Shown here: in pieces, positions 9,427-17,487 of the stretch
Numbering within the stretch: position 1 is the first letter of the stretch
Layout: each line of letters starts with the position of its first letter
DNA from: Azorhizobium caulinodans ORS 571
GTDB taxonomy: Bacteria; Pseudomonadota; Alphaproteobacteria; Rhizobiales; Xanthobacteraceae
DNA length: 64,000 bases
Assembly: GCF_000010525.1 (NCBI RefSeq)
Contig: NC_009937.1
Coordinates: 434,001 to 498,000, forward strand
Direction of reading: 5' to 3'
Made by a program: the position numbers and the translations under genes
Notes under the pieces: generated by a model
Seen by the model: the letters and a program-made list of their open reading frames with translations, nothing else
What the model was told of the DNA's origin: nothing
The model's database searches: none

Positions 9427-9877
9427 GCGCGGTCTCGAGCGCAGGCGCCACGCGGAAGCCCACCTGAAGGCGGTTCCAGGTGTTGATGGCGCCGATGAGC
9501 AAGGTGAGCTGCACCCGTTCCTCCTCGGTGAAGACCGCAGCGATCTCAGCATAGTCCGCATCGGGCGCGCGCGTCTGCGGCAGGAGGGTGAGGGCCTCTG
9601 TCCAGGCAAGCGCCGCCCGTTCGCGCGGGGTGTAGCAGGTGGCCTCCCGCCAGCCGGCGAGCAGGTGCAGGCGCATCTCGCTCTCCCCCTGGGCGCGGGC
9701 ATCGCGGGCGTGCATGGCGAGGCAGAAGGCGCAGCCATTTATCTGCGAGGCTCGCAGCTTCACGAACTCGCGCACGCTGGTCTCCAGCGTCGAATGCCGG
9801 ATGCTGGCCTCCAGCGCCATCATTGCCTTGATGCCCTCGGGCGCCAGCCTGAACGGCTCCTTGATCCTCTCGCTCAT
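9413..9877 (-). CDS. Carboxymuconolactone decarboxylase/AhpD-like protein
   Basis: A 154-residue protein of the AhpD/CMD fold. The redox-like motif CAFCLAMHARDA (CxxC followed by His) and the flanking FVKLRASQINGC are the family core. ATG 9877 is preceded by a GGAGA ribosome site. Its gene overlaps the ECF41 sigma factor by 14 bp, and a perfect ECF41 target promoter lies 42 bp upstream, so this is the expected regulon member (the C of the carboxymuconolactone decarboxylase/oxidoreductase/epimerase set). Its substrate is unknown; peroxidase or protective roles are guesses. Confidence 0.9.
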   Translation of the reverse strand: MSERIKEPFRLAPEGIKAMMALEASIRHSTLETSVREFVKLRASQINGCAFCLAMHARDARAQGESEMRLHLLAGWREATCYTPRERAALAWTEALTLLPQTRAPDADYAEIAAVFTEEERVQLTLLIGAINTWNRLQVGFRVAPALETAHAAA

Positions 9878-9918
9878 CGTTCGTCTCCGTGACGCGCTCC
9901 ATGCGCGTTCGAGGACAA

Positions 9919-9945
9919 GACGAGGGAGAATGACCGGGTGTGACA
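9919..9945 (-). promoter_or_regulatory. ECF41-dependent promoter
   Basis: Read on the minus strand: TGTCACA (9945-9939), 16-nt spacer, CGTC (9922-9919). This is the promoter architecture reported for ECF41 sigma factors. It sits 42 bp before the start codon of the carboxymuconolactone decarboxylase gene, implying autoregulation of the two-gene operon. Confidence 0.8.
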
Positions 9946-9986
9946 TAAGCGGCGAATTTTTTCGGCCGCCCGTGCCCCACCGCGGG

Positions 9987-12203
9987 TCAGATCACCTGCA
10001 TCGCGAACAGCGCAACGCCGAGCATTCGCTGATCAGGGTTGGCCGGATCGAGATTGCATGGCCGCACCGCTTCCGGCGCCCGGATCATCAGCGTCATGAG
10101 GCCGCCGGCCGGATCGCGGCGCTGGACGATGGGCACCGTCACGCGCCGGCTTTCTCCGGCAACGAGGGTGATCTCCATGGGCGGCGCGAAATCGAGGGAG
10201 AGGAAAACGGACTGCCGATCGACATAGGGAATGCCGGCCAGCGTTAGCACCAGCGCCTCGGCGTCGGGCTCGGGAATCCGCAGCGTGATGGCCGTTTGCC
10301 GGCTGATCCAGAGCATCCGGCTGTCGCCGCCATAGGTGCCCGACCAGCGGGACAGCGCCGGGTCCAACTGCGCCGCGCTCCATTCAAACCCGCGCGTGAG
10401 GGTGAGAATGGGCGGCACGGCCGGGACATGCGCGGCGCCTTCGGACGCGCGGGAGTCCAGCGGGTTGGGCGCCGCATGGGTCCCGGTGAGCCGGTTGCGG
10501 AGCCGGATCCATTCATCCGCCTGCGCCGAGTGGTCGGCACGCCACCGGGCGTCAATCCGGGCGGCCCGCTCGGGAGCGATCTGGCTCTGCGCCTGAAGCC
10601 ACGCGAGGTCCCGCAACCTTTGGGCGCGGGTCATGAAGGCGATGGCGGCCAGATGTTCCTTGCTGGCCGGCGTCGCATCGAACGTTCCGATGACGCGGTG
10701 GCTGTTGCGGGCGTGCTGGCGCCAGCCGACGAGCGGCTGCGCCAGATAGTGCTGGCTGCCAAGGAGGATCGCGCGAAAGCCGGTCAGGAGATCGAGGCCA
10801 TAGGCGCACAGCTCCGGATCGAGCGGCGGAAACGCCTCGATGACCGAGCGATGGAAGGCGGAGGAGGCCCCCAGCCAATAGGAATTGTGCTGGAGGTCCG
10901 GCAGCGCCACCGGGTCGTCGAGCCGGGCGTCCGCCGCATGCGGATCGAGCACGCCGATGGAAATGCCGGTCTCGCTCAGCAGCACGGCGTTGGAGGTCAC
11001 CAGCCGGCAATCGGGATCGGCCGCGAAATGGCCGATGATGGTATCGAGGCGCCCCGGCAGGGCGATGTCGTCGCTGTCCGCCTGGATGATGACCGGCGCG
11101 CGGGACAAGCCGAGAACGGCGGGCAGCATGCCATGGCCGAGCGCCGTGCTGTTGCGCATGACGGTCGCCATGACCTCGGGCCGGCCGCCGAGCCGGTCCA
11201 GCGCGGCAGCGAGGCTGCCGTCCTGTGAGCCGTCGTCCACCAGCACCAGTTCCACGTCCGGCCGCCACTGGGCCAGCAGGCTGTCGATCTGCGCTCCGAC
11301 CCACTGGGCGTGGTTACGCAGCGGGATGAAGACCGTTGCGGCGAAGGTCTGCCGCGGGGCCGCCGGCGGCGGCGGCATGACCCAGGCGGACTGCGGCGCG
11401 GGCTCCGCCCAGCGCTCGATGGCGGCGGTGATCTCGTCCTCGCCAAAATAGGGGCGGACGTCGGGATGGGCGTAGATCGCCTCAAGTGTCGCTCGCGGCA
11501 GCCGGAAGCACTGCCGCAGGGCGCGGTAGATGCCGCCGCTCGGCTTGTCCTCGCCCGTATTGTCATGGGGAAGGACGAAGTCCATTCCCGGAAACAGCTC
11601 CGTGAGGCCCTTCTCGATGGCCGCCGGTGCGCGCTCGTGGCGGAAGAGCAGCAGGCGCACATTGTCGCGGCTCTGGATGGAATAGCCCTGAACCGTGTCG
11701 AAGGCCTGTTCGCGCAGATCAAAGCCGAACGGCCCGGCGAGTTCCTGCTCGAACCACTCGAAGGGGGCCCGGATCATCTTTTCCAGAAAGGTGCGGACCG
11801 GATCGCCGTTCGTCGTTTCACGCAGCCACAGGTCGGCAACGCGCGTTGCGATGGCTTCCGCGCTGGCCTGGACGGATGGGCTCACGCAATCCGCGAAGGC
11901 GGCCTCCAGATTCTGCATCGCGACCGACAGCGAACGGCTGACGGGATCGCGCACGCCGCTGATGATCGTGATCGTTTCGCCGGTCGCGCGGGCATGGGCG
12001 AGGCGCTCCCGGATCGGCCCGTTGTCGAACGATCCACGCAGGCCCGACGTATCGGCCGTGACTGCGGCGGCAAAGCGCTCAAGCGGATCGAGAATCCAGG
12101 GCTCCAGGCCATGACTGCGGAACACGTCGCCGGGAAAGCGTTCGGTCAACAGGTGATGCAGCGAGGTGGTGCAGACCTTGGCGTAGGTGAGGGTCAGGAT
12201 CAC
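9987..12203 (-). CDS. Sulfotransferase-like / family 2 glycosyltransferase fusion
   Basis: A 738-residue cytoplasmic protein with three parts. Residues 1-270 resemble the sulfotransferase/putative capsular polysaccharide synthesis fold: a phosphate loop TYAKVCTTSLHHLL at the very start and GVRDPVSRSLSV near residue 85. Residues about 290-520 form a GT-A glycosyltransferase 2 domain (TVFIPLRNHAQWVGAQID, ELVLVDDGSQDGSL, and the metal motif ADSDD). Residues about 600-738 look like a beta-sandwich of unknown role. The start is GTG 12203 with a weak ribosome site. It is divergent from a NeuD-like acetyltransferase, so a role in decorating a surface glycan is likely. Confidence 0.75.
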   Translation of the reverse strand: MILTLTYAKVCTTSLHHLLTERFPGDVFRSHGLEPWILDPLERFAAAVTADTSGLRGSFDNGPIRERLAHARATGETITIISGVRDPVSRSLSVAMQNLEAAFADCVSPSVQASAEAIATRVADLWLRETTNGDPVRTFLEKMIRAPFEWFEQELAGPFGFDLREQAFDTVQGYSIQSRDNVRLLLFRHERAPAAIEKGLTELFPGMDFVLPHDNTGEDKPSGGIYRALRQCFRLPRATLEAIYAHPDVRPYFGEDEITAAIERWAEPAPQSAWVMPPPPAAPRQTFAATVFIPLRNHAQWVGAQIDSLLAQWRPDVELVLVDDGSQDGSLAAALDRLGGRPEVMATVMRNSTALGHGMLPAVLGLSRAPVIIQADSDDIALPGRLDTIIGHFAADPDCRLVTSNAVLLSETGISIGVLDPHAADARLDDPVALPDLQHNSYWLGASSAFHRSVIEAFPPLDPELCAYGLDLLTGFRAILLGSQHYLAQPLVGWRQHARNSHRVIGTFDATPASKEHLAAIAFMTRAQRLRDLAWLQAQSQIAPERAARIDARWRADHSAQADEWIRLRNRLTGTHAAPNPLDSRASEGAAHVPAVPPILTLTRGFEWSAAQLDPALSRWSGTYGGDSRMLWISRQTAITLRIPEPDAEALVLTLAGIPYVDRQSVFLSLDFAPPMEITLVAGESRRVTVPIVQRRDPAGGLMTLMIRAPEAVRPCNLDPANPDQRMLGVALFAMQVI

Positions 12204-12204
12204 G

Positions 12205-12274
12205 ATTGTTCTTTTCGTTGGAACAGTTTTCAGTCGCTCGGTTTATAAGAGAGCCATTGTTCTTCGGTCGGAAC
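12205..12274. repeat. Paired 20-bp direct repeat
   Basis: ATTGTTCTTTTCGTTGGAAC at 12205-12224 recurs as ATTGTTCTTCGGTCGGAAC at 12256-12274, 51 bp apart (about five helical turns). Each copy is itself an imperfect dyad GTTC..GAAC. Position just upstream of the glycosyltransferase start suggests paired operator sites. Confidence 0.45.
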
Positions 12275-12402
12275 CCTTCCGATTTGCCAGAGCGTCCCTG
12301 CGTTCCACGCCACAGCGAAGCTCAAGAAACGACGGAAGATACTTTTAGGGGACTGGGGTGCTCGCCTTCAAGTCGGATTTCCGTGAATGATATTATTGAG
12401 TG

Positions 12403-12419
12403 ATTCCATGAAATGGAAT
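12403..12419. promoter_or_regulatory. Palindrome upstream of NeuD-like gene
   Basis: ATTCCAT-GAA-ATGGAAT, 7-bp perfect arms with a 3-bp spacer in an AT-rich stretch about 150 bp before the acetyltransferase start. Probable operator; regulator unknown. Confidence 0.4.
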
Positions 12420-12562
12420 TGCCCGCCGCGGCAAGACTGCCTATCACATGGCGAGGTGTCCGGCCGGTGGATGGGCCGCCGCGCCTTGCCTCCCAGCGGA
12501 TCCGTGCCCTCCCGGCCACTCCCTGTCCGATGCACCCGCCCTGTCGAGTTCCGAACGCTCAG

Positions 12563-13243
12563 ATGCCCATGTCCCTGATCGCGCCCCTGTCTCCCGAAAC
12601 TCCGGATGGTCTGTTGCTGATCGGCGGCGGCCGCAATGCCCGCAATCTGATCTGCATCTTCGAGACGGCCGGTGTTGCGGTGCGGGGCATTGCGGATGAC
12701 CGGCCTGCGGGCAAGGTGCTGGGGCACACGGTCGGCTTCATCGACGATCTGAACGGCTCGGACGTTGCGGCCTTCCTGACCATCGCCGATCCCGATCACG
12801 CCGCGCAGGTGCGGGAGCGGCCGGCCCTGCGGGGCTGCCGGTGGCCCCGCTTCGTGCATCCGTCATCGGTGGTTTCATCCCATGCCGACATCAGCGAGGG
12901 ATGCTATGTCGGCCCCTTCGCCATTCTCACGGATGTCGTCCTCGGGCGCCACGTGCATCTCTTTGCGCATAATGTTCTGGGCGCCCGTGTGAGGGTTGGT
13001 GACTTCACGGTCATTCTGCCCCATGCGACGCTTGCCAGCGACGTGCGGATCGGAAAGCGCTGCATGATCGGCATGGGCGCGCGCATCCATGCGGGCGTGA
13101 CCATCGGCGACGATTGCCGGATCGGCGTCAATGCTGTGGTGCGGCGCGACATGCCCGATCGGGCGATTGCCGTGTCGCAGCAGGCGACGCGCATCAAGAC
13201 CCGCCTGTCCTTTGCCACGCGCCGCAGCGTGCCGGTCGAGTAG
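12563..13243 (+). CDS. NeuD/PglD-like sugar O- or N-acetyltransferase
   Basis: A 226-residue protein. The N-terminal Rossmann-like half begins LLLIGGGRNARNLICIFE, and the C-terminal half is a left-handed parallel beta-helix of hexapeptide repeats (VVSSHADISEGCYVGPFAIL onward, VRIGKRCMIGMGARIHAGVTIG). This two-part layout is that of NeuD and PglD, which acetylate sialic acid or UDP-amino-sugar intermediates. ATG 12563 is chosen (ATG 12569 is the alternative); longer upstream extensions are low-complexity. It is divergent from the large glycosyltransferase fusion and probably acts on the same glycan. Confidence 0.8.
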   Translation: MPMSLIAPLSPETPDGLLLIGGGRNARNLICIFETAGVAVRGIADDRPAGKVLGHTVGFIDDLNGSDVAAFLTIADPDHAAQVRERPALRGCRWPRFVHPSSVVSSHADISEGCYVGPFAILTDVVLGRHVHLFAHNVLGARVRVGDFTVILPHATLASDVRIGKRCMIGMGARIHAGVTIGDDCRIGVNAVVRRDMPDRAIAVSQQATRIKTRLSFATRRSVPVE

Positions 13244-13258
13244 GCGCCGGGGGAGAGG

Positions 13259-14917
13259 TTACTCCTCCTGCCGCAGCAGCGCTTCCAGCGTCTCCAGCCG
13301 GTCGGCCTCGCGGGGCGGCTTGTCCCAGCGCAGGCGGGCGATGCGAGGGAAGCGCATGGCGACGCCCGAGCGGTGGCGGGTGGAGCGGGCGAGGCCCTCG
13401 AAGGCGACTTCCAGCACCAGTCCCTCGTCCGGCTCGTGCAGCACCTCGCGCACCGGGCCGAAGCGGTTGATGGTGGCGCGGCGCACGAACTTGTCGATCT
13501 CGATGAGCTCCTGATCGGTAAAGCCGAAATAGGCCTTGCCGACCGGCACCAGCACATCGCCCTCCTCGCCCTGCGTCCAGACGCCGAAGGTGTAATCGGA
13601 ATAGAAGGAGGAGCGCTTGCCGTGGCCGCGCTGGGCATACATGAGCACGGCATCCACGGTGTGGGGATCGCGCTTCCATTTCCACCACGGCCCCTTGGGG
13701 CGGCCGGGGAGATAGGCCGTGTCCCAGCCCTTCAGCATCACCCCTTCCACCGCCTCCGCATCAAGGCCGGCTCCGGCCGAGGCCGGATCGCGGCGGGCGG
13801 CGGCGAGGCCCTCCCAATCCGCGAACGGCACGAGGGGGGAGAGGTCAAGCCGCGTGTGGCCTTGGGTCTCGAGCCGCGCGATCAGCGCCTCCAGTCGCGC
13901 CCGCCGGTCGCGGAAGGGCAGTGGTCGCAGGTCTTCGCCAGCGACGGCGAGCAGGTCATAGGCCCGGATATGGGCGGGGAATTCCGCCAGCATCTTTGTG
14001 GTGACGGCCTTGCGGTTGAGCCGCTGCTGAAGAACGTTAAAGGTCTCGACCCTTTTCTCGCGCACGATGAGCAGTTCGCCGTCGAGCGCGCCGTCGAAAT
14101 CGAGTGCCTCCACGAGGTCAGGGAAGGCGCCGGAAATGTCTTCGCCCGTGCGGCTGTAGAGGCGTGCCGCCCGCGTGCCGTCGCTGCTGCGAGCGCAGAC
14201 CGCCTGCACGCGGATGCCGTCCCATTTCCATTCGGCGGCGAAGCTCGCGGGATCGAGGGCGGAAAAATCCGTCTCCTCGATGGCATGGGCGAGCATCACC
14301 GGGCGGAAGGGCACCGGGTCCGTGGTCTGCGGCCGCTCCCCCTTGCCTTCGGCCCAGGCGAAAAGCTCGCGATAGGGCATGGAAAGGCCGGGCCAGACCA
14401 GTTCCACCTCGTCCGGCGGCAGGTCGCCCAGGGCCGCCACGGCGGTCTTGGCGAGGCGCGCGGAAGCACCCACGCGCAATGCGCCGGTAATCAGCTTCAA
14501 GAGCGCCCAGCGGCCGGTTTCGTCCAGCCCGTCGAGCCAGAGGGCGAGCTGGCGGGGCAGGTCGCGCTTGGGCAGCGTTTCCAGCCCCTCGACGATCTCG
14601 GAGAGGAAGGGCGCGTGGTTGCCACCCATCTCCGGCAGGCCCTTCGGCGCGGGCCACATGAGGGCGACGGTCTCGGAGAGGTCGCCCACATAGTCGTAGG
14701 AGAGTTCGAACAGCACCGGGTCCGTGCGCTCGGCGATGAGGGCGCGGATAAGGCCGGGCTTGGCATTGGTGAAGGAGAGCTTGCCGGTCAGGGCGGCGAG
14801 CGCCACCCCCCGCTCTGGGTCCGGCGTCGAGCGGAAATACTCGCTCATCAGCCGGATCTTGGCGTTGCGGCGGGGCTCGTAGGAGAGGCGGTCCAGAAGT
14901 TCGGCGAAGCGGTTCAT
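13259..14917 (-). CDS. ATP-dependent DNA ligase (ligase-associated repair cluster)
   Basis: A 552-residue nucleotidyltransferase that seals DNA nicks. The N-terminal alpha-helical DNA-binding domain (MNRFAELLDRLSYEPRRNAK) is followed by the adenylation motif AAEWKWDGIRVQA, whose Lys near residue 230 accepts AMP, then KGWDTAYLPGRPKGPWWKWK (motifs IV-V) and an OB-fold. The length and domain order match the ligase type found beside an MBL-fold exonuclease and a DEXH helicase in bacterial DNA-damage-response clusters. The start ATG 14917 overlaps the upstream exonuclease stop by 4 bp and has GGAGGAGA upstream. The partner helicase is not in this window. Confidence 0.93.
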   Translation of the reverse strand: MNRFAELLDRLSYEPRRNAKIRLMSEYFRSTPDPERGVALAALTGKLSFTNAKPGLIRALIAERTDPVLFELSYDYVGDLSETVALMWPAPKGLPEMGGNHAPFLSEIVEGLETLPKRDLPRQLALWLDGLDETGRWALLKLITGALRVGASARLAKTAVAALGDLPPDEVELVWPGLSMPYRELFAWAEGKGERPQTTDPVPFRPVMLAHAIEETDFSALDPASFAAEWKWDGIRVQAVCARSSDGTRAARLYSRTGEDISGAFPDLVEALDFDGALDGELLIVREKRVETFNVLQQRLNRKAVTTKMLAEFPAHIRAYDLLAVAGEDLRPLPFRDRRARLEALIARLETQGHTRLDLSPLVPFADWEGLAAARRDPASAGAGLDAEAVEGVMLKGWDTAYLPGRPKGPWWKWKRDPHTVDAVLMYAQRGHGKRSSFYSDYTFGVWTQGEEGDVLVPVGKAYFGFTDQELIEIDKFVRRATINRFGPVREVLHEPDEGLVLEVAFEGLARSTRHRSGVAMRFPRIARLRWDKPPREADRLETLEALLRQEE

Positions 14918-15996
14918 GGCGCCGTCTCCTCCGGTGCGCCATCCTGCGGCGGCGCCTCGGGACCGGACATCGCCACGGCCTCGCCCTCCGCCGCCTCGTC
15001 CTCCTCCGCATAGCCCACCATGTGCAGGGGCTTCGCCTTCAGGCCTTGCGTCTGCGCCCAGTGCACCAGCGCGTCTTCCGCCCCGTGTGTCACCCACAAT
15101 TCCTCGCAGCCGGTGGCGGTGACGGAGGCGGTGAGCCCATCCCAGTCCGCATGGTCGGAGACCACCAGCGGCAGCTCGATGCCGCGCTGCCTGGCGCGGG
15201 CCCGCACGCGCATCCAGCCGGAGGCGAAGGCGGTGACGGGATCGGGAAAGTTGCGGGTCCACAGATCGGTGATCGCCATGGGCGGGGCGATGACGATGGC
15301 GCCCGCCAGCTTCGCCTTGGCCATCTTGGTCACATGGGCCACAGGACCGAGGGCGATGCCCTGCGCCTCGTAATACGCGGTGATCTCGGTGAGCGCGCCA
15401 TGCATGTAGAGCGGGGCCGTGTGGCCCGCCTGCCGGATGAGGGCCATCATGCGCTGGGCCTTGCCGAGCGAATAGGCCCCCAGAATGTGTGCGCGCTCGG
15501 GAAAGAGCGCGACGGAGCGCAGGAGCTTCGCCGTCTCGTCCGCCGCATCCGGATGGCGGAAGACCGGCAGGCCGAAGGTCGCCTCCGAGATGAAGACGTG
15601 GCACTTCACCGGCACGAAGGGCGCGCAGGTGGGATCGCGCGCATCCTTGTAGTCGCCCGAGGCCACGATGGTGAGGCCGCGCCAGTCCAGCGCCATCTGC
15701 GCCGAGCCGAGCACATGGCCGGCCGGATGGGCGGTGATGCGCACGCCGTTGATCTCGACGCTCTCGCCATAGCCGATCGCCTGCGTCTCGCCCGCGAAAT
15801 CCGGCCCGTAGCGCAGGGCCATGATGTCCAGCGTCTCGCGCGTCGCCAGCACCTTGCCGTGGCCGCGCCGGGCATGGTCCGAATGGCCGTGGGTGATCAC
15901 CGCGCGGTCCACGGCGCGCACCGGGTCCACGTAGAAATCCCCGGCGGGAGAGTAGAGGCCCTTGGTCGAGGGGCAGAGAAGGTCTTCCGGGCGCAT
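14914..15996 (-). CDS. Ligase-associated DNA exonuclease (MBL fold)
   Basis: A 360-residue metallo-beta-lactamase/beta-CASP-like nuclease. The zinc motif HGHSDH lies at residues 36-41, and later metal ligands occur in HPAGHVLGSAQ and ASGDYKDARD. This family is encoded next to ATP-dependent DNA ligases and is thought to trim DNA ends before sealing. It overlaps the ligase gene by 4 bp (ATGA), so the two are translated together. Only 45 bp separate it from a divergent methyltransferase gene. Confidence 0.92.
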   Translation of the reverse strand: MRPEDLLCPSTKGLYSPAGDFYVDPVRAVDRAVITHGHSDHARRGHGKVLATRETLDIMALRYGPDFAGETQAIGYGESVEINGVRITAHPAGHVLGSAQMALDWRGLTIVASGDYKDARDPTCAPFVPVKCHVFISEATFGLPVFRHPDAADETAKLLRSVALFPERAHILGAYSLGKAQRMMALIRQAGHTAPLYMHGALTEITAYYEAQGIALGPVAHVTKMAKAKLAGAIVIAPPMAITDLWTRNFPDPVTAFASGWMRVRARARQRGIELPLVVSDHADWDGLTASVTATGCEELWVTHGAEDALVHWAQTQGLKAKPLHMVGYAEEDEAAEGEAVAMSGPEAPPQDGAPEETAP

Positions 15997-16041
15997 GGCT
16001 AAAGGCTATATGGGTGCGCAGTTGCAATCCGCGAGGCCTTC

Positions 16042-16995
16042 GTGGCGTTCCAGTCCAGCACTCAGCCCTTGTACGCATCTTCCGGCAATCCCGCTCTCGA
16101 CCGCCGGCTCGATTGGGCGCGGGCCGATCTGGAGGCGGGTGATGCCGCCGCCGCGGCCGAGCTTCTCGCCGATACGGTGGCGGAAGCGCCCCATTTTGTC
16201 GCGGCCTGGTTCCTGCTTGGCGAGGCACGGGCGGCGGCTGGCGATGAGGCTGGCGCGGCGGAGGCCTTCCGCGCCGTGCTCGCGCGTGATCCCGCCGATG
16301 CGTTGGGCGCGGGCCTCAGGCTCGCGCGCCTCGGCGGCGTGGAGGCGGAGGGCGCCATGTCGGCGGATTATGTGCGCACCCTGTTCGATCAATATGCCCC
16401 GCGCTTCGACGATGCCCTGCGCGGCAAGCTTGCCTATCGCGGGCCGGAGGTGCTGGCGGAGGCGGTGAGCGCGGTCTGTGCCGGGCGCGGGCGGGCGGAA
16501 CGCTTCGCGCGCGGGCTGGATCTTGGCTGCGGCACCGGCCTTGCGGCGGGGCTGTTCGCCGGCAAGGTGGCGGCGCTGGCGGGCGTCGATCTCTCCCCCG
16601 CCATGGTGGAGCGGGCGCAGGCGCTTAGCCTCTACACGCGACTGGAGGTGGGCGAGATGGGCGCGGCGCTGGCGGCTGAGGCGCCGCAAAGCCTTGATCT
16701 CATCCTCGCCGCCGATGCGCTCTGCTATGTGGGCGATCTCGCCCCGATCTTCGCGGCAGCGTCCAGAGCGCTGGCGCCGCGGGGCCTGTTCGCCTTCACG
16801 CTGGAGACCCACGAGGGGGAGGGCCTGCTGCTGCGCGACACGCTGCGCTATGCCCATGGCCGGGCGCTGGTGCAGCAACAGGCGGCGGGGGCGGGCCTTG
16901 CCATCGCCCTGCTGGAAGACCGCTCCACCCGCACCGAGAAGGGCGTGCCCGTGCCGGGGCTGGTGGCCGTGCTTGTCCGCTCAGTCGATCTGTAG
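16042..16995 (+). CDS. TPR-containing class I SAM methyltransferase
   Basis: A 317-residue protein with an N-terminal TPR-like helical repeat region (about residues 15-90) and a C-terminal methyltransferase domain. Motif I is LDLGCGTGLAAG near residue 159, followed by GVDLSPAMVERA and LILAADALCYVGDL. The likely start is GTG 16042. Similar proteins occur across Hyphomicrobiales; the methyl acceptor is unknown. Its last codons overlap the convergent phosphatase gene by 15 bp. Confidence 0.85.
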   Translation: MAFQSSTQPLYASSGNPALDRRLDWARADLEAGDAAAAAELLADTVAEAPHFVAAWFLLGEARAAAGDEAGAAEAFRAVLARDPADALGAGLRLARLGGVEAEGAMSADYVRTLFDQYAPRFDDALRGKLAYRGPEVLAEAVSAVCAGRGRAERFARGLDLGCGTGLAAGLFAGKVAALAGVDLSPAMVERAQALSLYTRLEVGEMGAALAAEAPQSLDLILAADALCYVGDLAPIFAAASRALAPRGLFAFTLETHEGEGLLLRDTLRYAHGRALVQQQAAGAGLAIALLEDRSTRTEKGVPVPGLVAVLVRSVDL

Positions 16996-17487
16996 GGCGA
17001 AGGGCTCGCCCTCGAAGGCATCCGCCCCCCGGCCGATGGCGGCGATGGCCTTCACCATCCGGCCTTCGCGCTTCAGCGCCCGGTCCGCCAGCGCGACGAT
17101 GCGGGCGTTGGGGGTTGCCGTGGGCGAGGCCTGGCGCAGGCGCAGCGCCAGCTCCATCTCGTCCACCTCCGGTAGCAAAGCACAGAGCGTGGTATAGGCG
17201 GCCGCCGTGGAGCGGGAGATGCCCGCATAGCAATGGATGACGAGCGGCGCCTCGCGCGGCCAGGCGTGCACGAAGTCCAGAAGGTCGTGCAGATGGGTGT
17301 CGCCCGGCGCCACCAGACCCTCGGCTTCCTCGACAATGTCGTTGATGCCGAGGAAGAGGTGGTGGGTCGGGTCCACATTGCTCGGCCGCGTCACGGCGGT
17401 GCCGCCATTGATGAGGGTGATGACGTGCCGGGCGCCGGTGCGCTCCACCGTCTCGTGGAGGCGCGAGAGGGAGCAGACATAGATCAT
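16981..17487 (-). CDS. Protein tyrosine phosphatase-like (dual-specificity) protein
   Basis: A 168-residue cysteine phosphatase. The P-loop is HCYAGISRSTAAA (C-X5-R) at about residue 85, preceded by the general-acid loop region NDIVEEAEGLVAPGDTH. Its start ATG 17487 overlaps the stop of the upstream HD hydrolase by 4 bp, so the two form a transcriptional and translational unit. The substrate could be a phosphoprotein or a phosphorylated small molecule; the sequence does not decide. Confidence 0.85.
   Translation of the reverse strand: MIYVCSLSRLHETVERTGARHVITLINGGTAVTRPSNVDPTHHLFLGINDIVEEAEGLVAPGDTHLHDLLDFVHAWPREAPLVIHCYAGISRSTAAAYTTLCALLPEVDEMELALRLRQASPTATPNARIVALADRALKREGRMVKAIAAIGRGADAFEGEPFALQID

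Larger units (their letters stand above)
12204..12562. other. Intergenic region between glycan genes
   Basis: About 360 bp separating the divergent fusion glycosyltransferase and acetyltransferase genes. It has lower GC than its surroundings, two copies of a 20-bp motif near the glycosyltransferase start, and a 17-bp palindrome at 12403-12419. No protein-coding signal is convincing. Confidence 0.6.

Noticed and set aside
14918..16228. N-terminal extension of the ligase frame through the exonuclease gene
   Set aside because: The extension is out of frame with the real exonuclease and is low-complexity; the ligase begins at 14917 with its own ribosome site.
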